This document shows positions 12,920-21,086 of a DNA stretch of 64,000 nt, piece by piece. Position numbers and translations under genes: made by a program. Within the stretch, counting starts at the first letter, position 1, and each line of letters begins with the position of its first letter. This DNA is from Caballeronia ptereochthonis (GTDB lineage: Bacteria; Pseudomonadota; Gammaproteobacteria; Burkholderiales; Burkholderiaceae): the NCBI RefSeq assembly GCF_001545075.1, contig NZ_FCOB02000002.1, positions 1 through 64,000 of the forward strand, given 5' to 3'. Below the pieces are notes generated by a model. That model searched no databases and had not been told where the DNA came from. It worked only from the letters and a program-made list of their open reading frames with translations.

Positions 12920-13891
12920 ATGGGTATCGGGGACAGACTACTCGCGAAGACCGCAAATATCGGCAACAAGCCGGCGGAGAGCGCGCCGCAGCGTCCGGTC
13001 AGCACTGAGGCGCGCACATCGCCGGGACGATTGATGGATGCGCAGCATCGCATCAATACGGCGCAGGCGCGAATCAAGGAACTGGAGACGCAACTCGAAG
13101 AGCGCGCGGCACTGGAAGTGCCGCTCGATTCGCTCGTCGAGGTGAACGGCCGACGACGCAAGCTCACCAGCGAGCAATTTCAGGAACTGAAGAGCAATCT
13201 TGCGCAGCATGCGCTTGCCACGCCAATTCTCGTGCGCGCACTGCCGGACGCCCGGTATGAGATCGTCGCCGGGCATAACCGGGTCGCCGCATACCGTGAA
13301 CTCGGACGCAGGACTATCCGTGCGAACGTCGCCTCGATCGAAGAAAGCGAGATCGAATTTGCGGCGTTCTTCTCGAACCTGCTTTCGCCGTCGCTGACCG
13401 ATTTCGAGAAGTATTGGAACTTCAAGCGGCTTCAAGAACTGAGCGGTCTGTCTCGCACCGAGATCTCCGAGAGCGCGGGCTTGAGCAAGAGTCACGTGAC
13501 GCGGATCTTTTCTTTCGATGCCCTCCCCGAAGCAGCGAAGACGGCGCTGGCCGAAAAGCCCGAGCGACTGGGAAGCAACGCGGCGCAGAAGCTGGCGGCG
13601 CTCACGGAAGCGGGAAAATCCGAAAAGGTGGTGGAGGCCGTTCGTCGACTGATCGACGACGACAATTTCACGCAGGACAGGGCGGTCGCATTCGTCGCGG
13701 AGAAGCCGCGCACGGCCGCTCCGAGTTCGACCGTGGTGCGATCAGGAAGAAGGAAAGTCTGCGAGATTTCTACGCGAAACGGTGTCGTCGGCGTTCGTTT
13801 CTTTGAGAAGGACGCTTCGGACGCCGAGCAATGGGGGCAGCGCATTGCTGATTTCATCAACAGATCGCTGAGCGAATCGGAACAGGAATGA
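12920..13891 (+). CDS. parB: chromid partition protein ParB (centromere-binding)
   Basis: A 323-aa protein translated directly after parA, with GGAGG inside the last parA codons. The ParB/Srx-like N domain covers about residues 65-150 and includes GHNRVAAYRELG near 118-129, the CTP-binding and clamp-closing motif of the family (GxxRxxA). The central helix-turn-helix LSRTEISESAGLSKSHVTRI near 175-195 is the parS reader. The C-terminal ~60 residues should dimerise. The coiled region ARIKELETQLEERAAL precedes the ParB domain, as in chromid ParBs. It loads at parS and activates ParA ATPase. Confidence 0.94.
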   Translation: MGIGDRLLAKTANIGNKPAESAPQRPVSTEARTSPGRLMDAQHRINTAQARIKELETQLEERAALEVPLDSLVEVNGRRRKLTSEQFQELKSNLAQHALATPILVRALPDARYEIVAGHNRVAAYRELGRRTIRANVASIEESEIEFAAFFSNLLSPSLTDFEKYWNFKRLQELSGLSRTEISESAGLSKSHVTRIFSFDALPEAAKTALAEKPERLGSNAAQKLAALTEAGKSEKVVEAVRRLIDDDNFTQDRAVAFVAEKPRTAAPSSTVVRSGRRKVCEISTRNGVVGVRFFEKDASDAEQWGQRIADFINRSLSESEQE

Positions 13892-14040
13892 GGTTCTAGT
13901 AGGTTTTCGTTTTAAATCAATGATTTACCAATTCGCATACCCTAGAAGACGATTGACTCTAGTAGAAATTCCTTAGAAATCAACCACTTGAAGAATTCGC
14001 AAGAAAGAGGCCGCTATGTAATTAGCAAGCGCTAAAAAGA
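13892..14040. other. AT-rich origin candidate with CTAGTAG words (between parB and repA)
   Basis: This gene-free stretch between parB and repA is clearly AT-rich compared with its surroundings. It holds CTAGTAG at 13896-13902 and 13959-13965 and the variant CTAGAAG at 13942-13948, all in the same orientation, plus GTTTTAAATC/TGATTTAC near 13909-13928. Position next to repA, AT content and short direct repeats are what an iteron-type origin with an unwinding element would show. No perfect DnaA box was found here. Inference only. Confidence 0.5.
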
Positions 14041-14072
14041 CAAAAGCCTTCGGCGCCAACCGAAGGCTTTTG
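14041..14072. terminator. bidirectional hairpin terminator after parAB
   Basis: CAAAAGCCTTCGG (14041-14053) and CCGAAGGCTTTTG (14060-14072) form a perfect 13-bp stem around a 6-nt loop. The AAAA and TTTT ends sit inside the stem, so it could end transcription from either side. It separates parAB from repA. Confidence 0.85.
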
Positions 14073-14194
14073 AATATCGGGCTTTACTGCTGATCGCCCG
14101 GTCCGCTTCCCGACGCCAATCGGGTCACGAGTACACACCTCGAAGTTTAGCGGAACGCGATGGGCAGTCAAGCGTTTGTCCTCCATTTTTCGAA

Positions 14195-15526
14195 ATGGAC
14201 GCACTTGATATGCGTATCGCGCAACATTCCGTTGCAGGCGAGGCTGCTTCTCGCCCGCAAACTCCCGACGTTCCCGCCGGGGCACAAGATCAGCAGGCGC
14301 TCGAAGAGTACGCTTGCGACCGTTCCAACCTTCCCTGGGTAATCTTTCGCGCAGCGCACCGCGCAACCCATACCGCCGCCCTGCCCGCGCGTGCTCGTGC
14401 ATTGCTCGCGGCGCTCGCTCGAACCGTCGACGCAGCTCGTCCTTATGCAGCGATCTTTGCGCGCCGGGAACTGCTCACTGGGCGCGCCATGCAATCCATG
14501 CGAACCTTCTACCGCAGTCTCGACGATCTGGAAGCAGCCGGGTTCATCTCGAGGCCGCCTCAAATGCGTTATGGCGGTGCAGGCCTGTTCGGTCGCGCTT
14601 ATATTCATCTCACGCCTAAGGCTGCTGCATTGCTCGGACTGATCGAGCCTGCATCCGAGACCGACGCCGACACGCTCATTGCCGCTTCGCCGGTGGAGTC
14701 GTCAAAGGCCGAAACGGATCTTTCTTTCGCGCCTCCGTCTGTCACCGTGGCAGACGGCGCTATATATAAGGATCTAAACCCTACTACTCAAAAGAGACAA
14801 CCAGGACGCGTCCCCGCGGATCTCCAGCGCCTGCTGCCTCTGGGATTTCGTGAATTCCTGATTTTCAAACTCATGCGCGAGGCGAAGCACCACGGCAAGC
14901 TGCTCTCCGACGTGGTCGAAGCCAGTTGGGATCATCTGCGGGGTGCAACGCATCCGATAAGCTATCTACGCACGCTCTTGCGCGCTCCGGTCGACTTCAC
15001 CCATCGCGTGCGCGCTCGACAAGCCGCCGTGACAGCGCGTGAGCAACAGCGCGAACGAGCGCAACACGTCGAAAGCGCCGTCGCCAATCTCGCCGGCGAA
15101 GCGTTCGTAAGCCGCGATGGAGTCCGCACTTACCACATCGCCGCTGACGCCAGATCCATCACCATTCGTCATCGGGACGAGTCGCAACCGCGCATACATG
15201 CCGGCAATTGGGCCCACGACTTCCTCGCCGCCGTCGAGGCAGGACATATCGTGCGCGCGGCTCCCGAGGCGTCGCACGGCGATCTGTCCACCGAATTCAA
15301 TCGAGTTGTTACGGCGGAGCGGACAATGTCTGCTCATACGGCGACGCGTCCCTTCGAAGCTCAGATCAACGATTTGAAGCAAATTCTGCGCTTGAAGCGA
15401 GCAGGGGACGCCCCAACTAACAAGCCAAGGGATGACATTAGGCCGCAGTATCAGCGGAAGCGAAGTCCATTTCCCTTGAACTCGCTTTTGCAGGTGTTAT
15501 CCGGTGTGGCTCCGTCCAGAGCATGA
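14195..15526 (+). CDS. repA: chromid replication initiator RepA
   Basis: A 443-aa basic protein placed directly after parAB, the standard position of the replication initiator on Burkholderia-type secondary chromosomes. Residues about 65-150 (LPARARALLAALART, then SMRTFYRSLDDLEAAGFISRP) look like a winged-helix DNA-binding domain, with FGRAYIHLTPKAAALLGL forming the wing region. I see no ATPase motif, as expected for iteron-binding initiators. The start is the ATG at 14195; an in-frame ATG at 14210 is also possible, and neither has a strong ribosome-binding site. Within the gene, 14761-14790 is an AT-rich patch carrying a CTACTA word (see findings). Annotation rests mainly on position and winged-helix-like sequence. 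Confidence 0.82.
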   Translation: MDALDMRIAQHSVAGEAASRPQTPDVPAGAQDQQALEEYACDRSNLPWVIFRAAHRATHTAALPARARALLAALARTVDAARPYAAIFARRELLTGRAMQSMRTFYRSLDDLEAAGFISRPPQMRYGGAGLFGRAYIHLTPKAAALLGLIEPASETDADTLIAASPVESSKAETDLSFAPPSVTVADGAIYKDLNPTTQKRQPGRVPADLQRLLPLGFREFLIFKLMREAKHHGKLLSDVVEASWDHLRGATHPISYLRTLLRAPVDFTHRVRARQAAVTAREQQRERAQHVESAVANLAGEAFVSRDGVRTYHIAADARSITIRHRDESQPRIHAGNWAHDFLAAVEAGHIVRAAPEASHGDLSTEFNRVVTAERTMSAHTATRPFEAQINDLKQILRLKRAGDAPTNKPRDDIRPQYQRKRSPFPLNSLLQVLSGVAPSRA

Positions 15527-15630
15527 TCGTGACCCATTTCGGCGACAGTCGCGACCGTAACGATTCAAACGCGCATGTTTTCATCAGACAAATGTGCGCT
15601 TGTAGCACCGTCCGAGAAAAGTTTTCAGAA

Positions 15631-15663
15631 CACCTGCTGCGCTGCAGCAGGTGCTGATATACT
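15631..15663 (+). promoter_or_regulatory. promoter and 10-bp palindrome upstream of the chromid rpoD
   Basis: A TATACT -10 box (15658-15663) follows directly after a perfect inverted repeat, CACCTGCTGC (15631-15640) and GCAGCAGGTG (15644-15653), with a 3-nt loop. The -35 region therefore lies inside the palindrome and has no TTGACA match, which fits a promoter controlled by a protein bound there. The palindrome could instead be the repA terminator, but no T-run follows. The remaining 180-nt leader contains CGCCTT-A-AAGGCG and an ACCGC/GCGGT hairpin. The rest of the 320-nt repA-rpoD gap shows no gene. Confidence 0.45.
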
Positions 15664-15846
15664 CTAAGGTTGCGCCTTAAAGGCGATTGAAAAACGCAAA
15701 CCGCGCGTGAATGCGGTCTGTGTGTTTTGCTCGATGCGATTTTCAGCAAGCCGTCCGTGGTCGAAGCTGTCATCGATATCATCGCGAGCCGTTACGCTCG
15801 CTTCCGGGGATCTGTCGTCGCCGAGCAAACCTGTCGAGGAGAAAGT

Positions 15847-17850
15847 ATGGCAAGTTTTGATCGGGAAGATTCGGAGCTGGACATCGTCGCGCCGGCGCGC
15901 AGGTCAGCAGGTCGACGGGCGAACAAAGGAAAGGGCCAGACCGGCACGATGCAGCCCGATGTCGCAATGACCGCGGAGCAGAATGAAGAGCGTCAGCGCC
16001 AGATGCGCGCGCTCATCCAGTTGGGCAAGGAACGCGGCTACCTCACGCACGCCGAGATCAGCGACCACCTGCCGGACAACTTCGCGGAAATTGCGGCGAT
16101 GGAAACCATCGTCAGCACGTTCAACGACATGGGCGTCGCCGTCTACGAACACGCGCCGGATGCCGAAACGCTGCTGCTGAGCGATAACGCCCCGAGTGTC
16201 GTCGCCGACGAGCAATCGGAAGAAGAAGCGGAAAACGCGCTGTCGACCGTCGATTCCGAGTTCGGCCGCACGACCGACCCCGTGCGCATGTACATGCGCG
16301 AAATGGGAGCGACCGAGTTGCTCACGCGCGCGGGCGAAATCGCCATTGCGAAGCGCATCGAAGACGGGCTGCACGAGATGATCCAGGCGATCGCGGCGTG
16401 TCCTTCGACGGTTGCGACGATTCTCGCGGATGCGGCGCAAGTCGAAGCGGGCGAGCTGAAGATCGACGATCTGGCTGACGGCCTCAAGGAAGAGGATTCG
16501 GAAGAAGGCGATATTTCGGCTTCCGATACAAACGACTCGGCCGATATCGATACGGACACCGATGAATCCGACGATGATTCGGATGACGAAGACGATCTCG
16601 ACGGCGGCGATGCCGGCGCATCGAACGAAGCGCGCCTGAAGCAGTTGAAGGCGGACTGCCTTGAAATCTTCGCGCGCGTGCGCGAGCTCGCCGAGCAAGC
16701 AAGCAATCCGAAGGGATCGGGCGCCGCGGCGGCGAAGGCGGTCGAAAAAGCGCGCGCCGAAATCCAGCGCGAACTCGGCTCGATTCGCTTCACGGCGAAG
16801 ACCATCGACCGCCTGTGCGCGGACGTGCAGCAACAGGTCGCGCAAGTGCGTGAAATCGAGCGCCGCGTGCTGCAAATCGCGGTGGATCGTTGCGGCATGC
16901 CGCGCGAGAAGTTCGTCGAGTCCTTCCCGGGCCACGAGACCGATCTCGAATGGACGGCGCGCACGGCGGCGGCTTCGAAGCAATATGGTGCATCGCTCGA
17001 GCGCAGCCTGCCGGCGATTCAGGCAGAGCAACAAAAGCTCATCGACATCGAAGGCGTGGTCCAAATGCCGCTCAAGCAGCTCAAGCAGATCAACCGTCAA
17101 ATGACGGCTGCGGAACTGAAGATGCGTCAGGCCAAGCGCGAGATGATCGAAGCGAACCTGCGTCTCGTGATTTCGATCGCCAAGAAGTACGTCAACCGCG
17201 GCATGCAGTTCCTGGATCTGATCCAGGAAGGCAACATCGGTCTGATGAAGGCGGTGGACAAGTTCGAATATCGCCGCGGCTGGAAGTTCTCGACGTACGC
17301 GACGTGGTGGGTGCGTCAGGCCGTGACGCGTTCGCTCGCCGATCAGGCTCGCACGATCCGCGTGCCGGTTCACATGATCGAAACGATCAACAAGCTGAAC
17401 CGCATTTCGCGCGAGATCCTGCAGCAGACCGGTCAGGAAGCGCATCCGTCGGTGCTCGCCGAGCGCATGGAAATGCCCGAAGAGAAGATCCGCGGCATTC
17501 TCAAGATCGCGAAGCAGCCGGTGTCGCTGGAAACGCCGGTCGGCGAGGACGCGGATGCCACGCTCGGTGACATGATCGAAGATCAGGGCGCCACGTCTCC
17601 GGCGGACGCCGCGGTGCACGCGAACATGCGCGCCGCGATCGACGATGCGTTGAACGCACTGTCGCCGCGCGAAGCGAAGGTGCTGCGCATGCGCTTCGGC
17701 ATCGATACGGCTTCGGACTACACGCTCGAAGAACTGGGCAAGCAGTTCGACGTGACGCGCGAGCGCATTCGTCAGATCGAAAGCAAGGCGATGCGCAAGC
17801 TCATGCACCCGAGCCGCGCGGACAAGCTCCGTCCGTTCCTGGATCGTTGA
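15847..17850 (+). CDS. rpoD: RpoD-type sigma-70 factor encoded beside the chromid origin
   Basis: A 667-aa group 1-like sigma factor. A region 1.1-like segment covers about residues 50-110 ([20 protein letters not shown]). The acidic non-conserved insert carries a Glu/Asp run near 215-260. Region 2 ([14 protein letters not shown] to YATWWVRQA) lies near 434-493, region 3 near 500-570, and region 4 with [18 protein letters not shown] near 635-652. All promoter-contacting motifs look intact. The ATG at 15847 follows GAGGAGAAAGT; the frame extends upstream without a better start. The primary rpoD of these bacteria normally follows dnaG, which is absent here, so this is probably a second copy specific to the chromid. 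Confidence 0.92.
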   Translation: MASFDREDSELDIVAPARRSAGRRANKGKGQTGTMQPDVAMTAEQNEERQRQMRALIQLGKERGYLTHAEISDHLPDNFAEIAAMETIVSTFNDMGVAVYEHAPDAETLLLSDNAPSVVADEQSEEEAENALSTVDSEFGRTTDPVRMYMREMGATELLTRAGEIAIAKRIEDGLHEMIQAIAACPSTVATILADAAQVEAGELKIDDLADGLKEEDSEEGDISASDTNDSADIDTDTDESDDDSDDEDDLDGGDAGASNEARLKQLKADCLEIFARVRELAEQASNPKGSGAAAAKAVEKARAEIQRELGSIRFTAKTIDRLCADVQQQVAQVREIERRVLQIAVDRCGMPREKFVESFPGHETDLEWTARTAAASKQYGASLERSLPAIQAEQQKLIDIEGVVQMPLKQLKQINRQMTAAELKMRQAKREMIEANLRLVISIAKKYVNRGMQFLDLIQEGNIGLMKAVDKFEYRRGWKFSTYATWWVRQAVTRSLADQARTIRVPVHMIETINKLNRISREILQQTGQEAHPSVLAERMEMPEEKIRGILKIAKQPVSLETPVGEDADATLGDMIEDQGATSPADAAVHANMRAAIDDALNALSPREAKVLRMRFGIDTASDYTLEELGKQFDVTRERIRQIESKAMRKLMHPSRADKLRPFLDR

Positions 17851-17891
17851 TCCGGCGAGCCGCTGCCCGATCCGTCGTCCGGGCAAAGTGG

Positions 17892-17930
17892 AAAACGCGT
17901 GTCACCTGACTGGGTGGCACGCGTTTTTTT
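17892..17930 (+). terminator. Rho-independent terminator of rpoD
   Basis: AAAACGCGTGTCACC (17892-17906) pairs with GGTGGCACGCGTTTT (17913-17927) with one G-U pair, a 6-nt loop and a run of seven T residues ending at 17930. It also separates rpoD from the convergent secreted-protein gene. Confidence 0.95.
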
Positions 17931-17946
17931 ATGTCCGCGGCTCCAA

Positions 17947-18315
17947 TCAACCGTGCGCCGAGCCTTTCGGCAAACCCGACGATGTGCACGCTTGCAGGGC
18001 GACGATTGCCTTGTTCGCGAGTGTGAGCGTTTCCTCGCACGCGAGCGGGTCGCGAAAGATCGAGCAGCCTCCACCCGCGTTGACTCTCGCGACTGCGCTG
18101 CGCACCTTGTCGAGCGCGGATTGCGGCGAACCCGTGTCCCTGATGATCGAGGCGATGTCGAACGCGCTGCCGGCGTCCGTCTCGACGTAACCCGGACACT
18201 GCGATTGCGCATGAGCCGCGACGCAGATCATCCCGATCACTGCAATGACGGGAAATCGTCGCGATCGAACGGCGTGAACAGAACTAGAGCGAGCCGAGCA
18301 GGAAAGGGCATTCAT
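17947..18315 (-). CDS. small secreted protein with four cysteines, unknown function
   Basis: A 122-aa protein not recognised as a named family. The N-terminus (SRRFPVIAVIGMICVAAHAQS) is a signal peptide, with cleavage likely after AHA. The mature ~85 residues hold four Cys (CPGY, GGCSIF, LACEE, QACTS), suggesting two disulfides in the periplasm, and are mostly helical. The ATG at 18315 was chosen because GGTGGTGAC precedes it; a longer frame reaches 18468 but would prepend non-signal sequence. The gene is convergent with rpoD. Confidence 0.65.
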   Translation of the reverse strand: MNALSCSARSSSVHAVRSRRFPVIAVIGMICVAAHAQSQCPGYVETDAGSAFDIASIIRDTGSPQSALDKVRSAVARVNAGGGCSIFRDPLACEETLTLANKAIVALQACTSSGLPKGSAHG

Positions 18316-18393
18316 AGGCGTCACCACCTTCGAAAATCGCATCGATGAATGTGCGCGTGCGGCGAAGCCGCGGCTACGAGAACCGCCTGGCCT

Positions 18394-18429
18394 TTGTCCA
18401 CAGTTTCCGTGAACAAGGGTGTGGATATC
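18394..18429 (+). repeat. 36-bp DnaA-box-like dyad element, copy A
   Basis: TTGTCCACA (18394-18402) and TGTGGATAT (18420-18428) face each other across 17 nt beginning GTTTC. Each is one mismatch from the DnaA box TTATCCACA. The same arrangement and much of the spacer recur on the other strand at 44326-44361 (30 of 36 positions identical by eye). This copy lies in the 357-bp gene-free gap between the secreted-protein gene and the hydroxyproline dehydratase terminator. A GTATCGATAC palindrome lies at 18599-18608 in the same gap. Confidence 0.7.
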
Positions 18430-18612
18430 CTGAGCATCGCCGGGCCAACGCGTTGATATGTAACGCATTTCACCCGGAGTGCGAATATCGCGCGCGTCGG
18501 CTTTTTATTGTGAACCCGTTGTGCGATTCGCGTCACGCGAGTCAAAAATCCTGTCCGTAGACGGGTACGGGGGCGCCTGAAGGCGCATGGTATCTGAAGT
18601 ATCGATACATGC

Positions 18613-18649
18613 AAAAAAGCGCGGAATGCTGGGTCTCAGCTTTCCGCGC
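18613..18649 (-). terminator. Rho-independent terminator of the hydroxyproline operon
   Basis: On the minus strand GCGCGGAA and GCTG stems pair with CAGC and TTCCGCGC (18619-18631 with 18637-18649), with one T-T mismatch and a 5-nt loop, followed by six T residues (plus-strand A 18613-18618). It lies 24 nt after the dehydratase stop. Confidence 0.9.
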
Positions 18650-18672
18650 CAACTGGTACTACAGGAGATGAT

Positions 18673-19680
18673 TCATCGGACGAGGAAGCCGTAGGTCAGC
18701 GGGTCACGCTCATCCACGATCCAGTTCGCAAAGCCGCAAACGAACGCGTTGCCCTCGACTTCCGGGATCACTGCCTTGAAGTCCCCGACCGTCGTCTCGC
18801 TCAAAACACGCCCCTTGAAGACGGTTCCGATGATGGACTCGTTCACGAGCGTTTCGTCTTTGCCCAGTTCACCACGCAGATAAAGCTGAGCGACGCGCCC
18901 GCCGGTTCCGGACCCCGTCGGGGAACGGTCCACTTCGCGATCGGCGAACACGCAGCAATTCGCCTGCGTGGAGCTCTCGTGGCGCGGTGCGTTGGCAATG
19001 ATGGTCCCGTAAATATGGTTGATTTCCGGGATGTCCGGATGCTCGACCGGATACGCCTTGTTTGCCGCTATCTTCACCTCGGTGCCGAACCGAATCAGCT
19101 CTTCCACGTTGGACTCGCGAACTTCGAGGCCATGCGGCGCGCCGTCTGCGTAGAAATAGAACGCGCCTCCGAAAGCAATGTCGCCCTTGATGATGCCGAA
19201 CGACGGCGTCTCGACGGTCACATCTCGCTTCCAGATAAACGACGGAACGTTCACAAACCGAACGTTACCGGCGTGCTCGCCGTCCCACTGCACGAATGCC
19301 TCGATGAAGCCACACGGCGCATCAATGCCGATGCGCGTCTCGGGAACCTGCCGCTGAACCCAGCCCAGCTCGACCGCGGCGGTAGACAGCGCGATGACGC
19401 CGTGTCCGCAATGGTCGCTGTAGCCCTCGTTGTGGAGGAAGATGATTCCGAAGTCGGCGCTCGGACTAACCGGTTCAGTCAGATATCCGCCGTACATGTC
19501 GGCATGGCCGCGCGGCTCGAACATCAATGCTTTCCGGATGTCATCCGCGTTCTCCTTCAACCATGCACGTCGCTTGACAATGGTGTCGCCAGGAAGGCGC
19601 GGAAGTCCGCTCGTAACGATTCGGAATGCTTCGCCGCCGGTATGTGACTCGACGGTCGAAATAGTGCGGGAGATTTTCAT
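18673..19680 (-). CDS. trans-3-hydroxy-L-proline dehydratase (proline racemase superfamily)
   Basis: A 335-aa cytoplasmic enzyme. The first active-site motif is SDHCGHG with Cys near residue 91. The second is DRSPTGSGTGG near 250, where Thr (near 254) replaces the second catalytic Cys of proline racemase and 4-hydroxyproline epimerase. In this superfamily a Cys/Thr pair marks trans-3-hydroxy-L-proline dehydratases, which give delta1-pyrroline-2-carboxylate. The reductase encoded at 21087-22004 completes the two-step route to L-proline, which strongly supports this assignment over epimerase. The start ATG at 19680 is unambiguous. It is the last gene of the minus-strand cluster, 27 nt after the binding protein gene. 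Confidence 0.88.
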   Translation of the reverse strand: MKISRTISTVESHTGGEAFRIVTSGLPRLPGDTIVKRRAWLKENADDIRKALMFEPRGHADMYGGYLTEPVSPSADFGIIFLHNEGYSDHCGHGVIALSTAAVELGWVQRQVPETRIGIDAPCGFIEAFVQWDGEHAGNVRFVNVPSFIWKRDVTVETPSFGIIKGDIAFGGAFYFYADGAPHGLEVRESNVEELIRFGTEVKIAANKAYPVEHPDIPEINHIYGTIIANAPRHESSTQANCCVFADREVDRSPTGSGTGGRVAQLYLRGELGKDETLVNESIIGTVFKGRVLSETTVGDFKAVIPEVEGNAFVCGFANWIVDERDPLTYGFLVR

Positions 19681-19707
19681 GTGCGCTTCTTGTCAAAGCT
19701 GATGACG

Positions 19708-20829
19708 TTACTGACCGTACGGCACCGGAAGACCGTTCTTGATGACGTAGACGGTCGTCGGCGCGCCCTTCAGGTCTCCGTACTCGTCAAAGGAGTAGGT
19801 ACCCGCAACGCCCTTGTAGTTGGTCTTGGCCAGCTGTGCCGTGAGCTTCGCCTTGTCAGTGACAGTGCCGGCCTTGATCATCGCGTCGGCGAGCAGTTTC
19901 ACGCCGTCATAGTAGCTGACCGCATAGACCTGCGTATCCGTGTTGTAGGCAGCCTTGTACTTCTGCAGGAATTCCCGGCCGGCCGGAGTCTTGTCGAGCG
20001 AAACGCCACCCTGCGCGCAGTACACGATAGACGCCGCATCGCCCGCGACCTTGCCCATATCTGCCGAGCAGATACCGTCGCCGCCGAGCAGCTTCGCGCG
20101 CAGGCCGCGTGCGCGCATCTGCTTGGCCATTGGCGCACCTTGCGCAGCGTAGCCGCCGAAGAAGATGACATCCGGATTCTTCGACTTGATGCTGGTCAGA
20201 ATGCCGAGGAAGTCGGTCGCCGACGAGTTCGTGAACTGCTGGTCGATGATCTGAATGCCGTTTTCCTTCGCGACCTTCATGAACTGCTCGGCCACGCCTT
20301 GACCGTATGCCGTGCGGTCGTCGATGACTGCCGCGGTCTTGGCCTTCAAGGTCTTCGCCGCGAACTGGCCCATCGTTCCGCCCAACTGCTCGTCGCTCGC
20401 GCCGATACGGAAAATCGTCTTGAAACCTTGCTTGGTCAAAGCGGGATTCGAGGCAACGGGCAAAATAGGGACGCCGCCTGCGTTGTACACTCGCGACGCC
20501 GGAATTGCCACGCCGGAGTTGTAAGGCCCCATCACGGCGACAACGCCGCTGTCCACCAGCTTTTGCGCGATTTGAACGCCGATCTTCGGGTCGGCCTGGT
20601 CGTCTTCCGAGTCGAGCTTGAACGTTACTTTCTGGCCACCAACGGTAACGCCGCTCTTGTTCAGTTCGTCGATAGCAAGGCGGGCCCCGTTTTCGTTGTC
20701 CTTGCCGTTCGGTGCCTGCGGACCCGTAAGCGGAGCCGAATGACCGATAGTGACGACGACCTGGGCGTGGGCCGAAAAAGTGAAGCCGGCGGCCGTTAAG
20801 ACAGCCATTGTTGTTACGAGGCGGCGCAT
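19708..20829 (-). CDS. branched-chain amino acid type ABC transporter substrate-binding protein
   Basis: A 373-aa periplasmic protein of the LivJ/peripla_BP_6 family. The signal peptide MRRLVTTMAVLTAAGFTFSAHA is cut before QVVVTIGH. Typical family segments are SAPLTGPQAPNGKDNENGA near 30, VMGPYNSGVAIPAS near 95 and AYGQGVAEQF near 165. I chose the ATG at 20829, with GGAG 9 nt upstream. It lies between the reductase and dehydratase genes, so it probably binds hydroxyproline or a related imino acid. No permease or ATPase gene lies in the window, so it must share a transporter encoded elsewhere or be an orphan. A GGACCAA palindrome lies just upstream. Confidence 0.9.
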   Translation of the reverse strand: MRRLVTTMAVLTAAGFTFSAHAQVVVTIGHSAPLTGPQAPNGKDNENGARLAIDELNKSGVTVGGQKVTFKLDSEDDQADPKIGVQIAQKLVDSGVVAVMGPYNSGVAIPASRVYNAGGVPILPVASNPALTKQGFKTIFRIGASDEQLGGTMGQFAAKTLKAKTAAVIDDRTAYGQGVAEQFMKVAKENGIQIIDQQFTNSSATDFLGILTSIKSKNPDVIFFGGYAAQGAPMAKQMRARGLRAKLLGGDGICSADMGKVAGDAASIVYCAQGGVSLDKTPAGREFLQKYKAAYNTDTQVYAVSYYDGVKLLADAMIKAGTVTDKAKLTAQLAKTNYKGVAGTYSFDEYGDLKGAPTTVYVIKNGLPVPYGQ

Positions 20830-20844
20830 GGATGAAGCTCCATA

Positions 20845-20938
20845 ATTGGACCAATGAGCGACCAGATTAGCGGGATTTTGGTTCCAGTACAATCTGTGTC
20901 GGAAAGCGGTGGCTGAATTTGGGTCATTTCAGGACCAA
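20845..20938. promoter_or_regulatory. GGACCAA operator sites upstream of the binding-protein gene
   Basis: ATTGG-A-CCAAT (20845-20855) is a perfect 5-bp dyad; a second GGACCAA lies at 20932-20938, and TTGGTTCCA lies between them near 20878-20886. The same word occurs upstream of the reductase gene (22104-22110). I infer binding by the GntR-family regulator encoded at 22336. The rest of the 257-bp gap between the reductase stop and this gene shows no gene. Confidence 0.5.
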
Positions 20939-21086
20939 TTCGACCCGGCAGATTCAGCCACGGTGCGCTTCTCGGGCAAATGCGTCCTTTGCATAGTGGT
21001 TTTCCCCGGTGGTTTCGCGCGATGGACGAAAGTGCCGCTCAAACCGGCGTATGCCCGGAAATGGCGAACGCCATTGCGATGGCAAG

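Noticed and set aside
15904-17886. A 660-codon open frame opposite rpoD
   Set aside because: Shadow of the sigma factor gene; Arg/His-rich translation with no motif.
18673-19680. Annotation as proline racemase or 4-hydroxyproline epimerase
   Set aside because: The second catalytic Cys is Thr (DRSPTG), and the linked reductase fits the 3-hydroxyproline dehydratase route.
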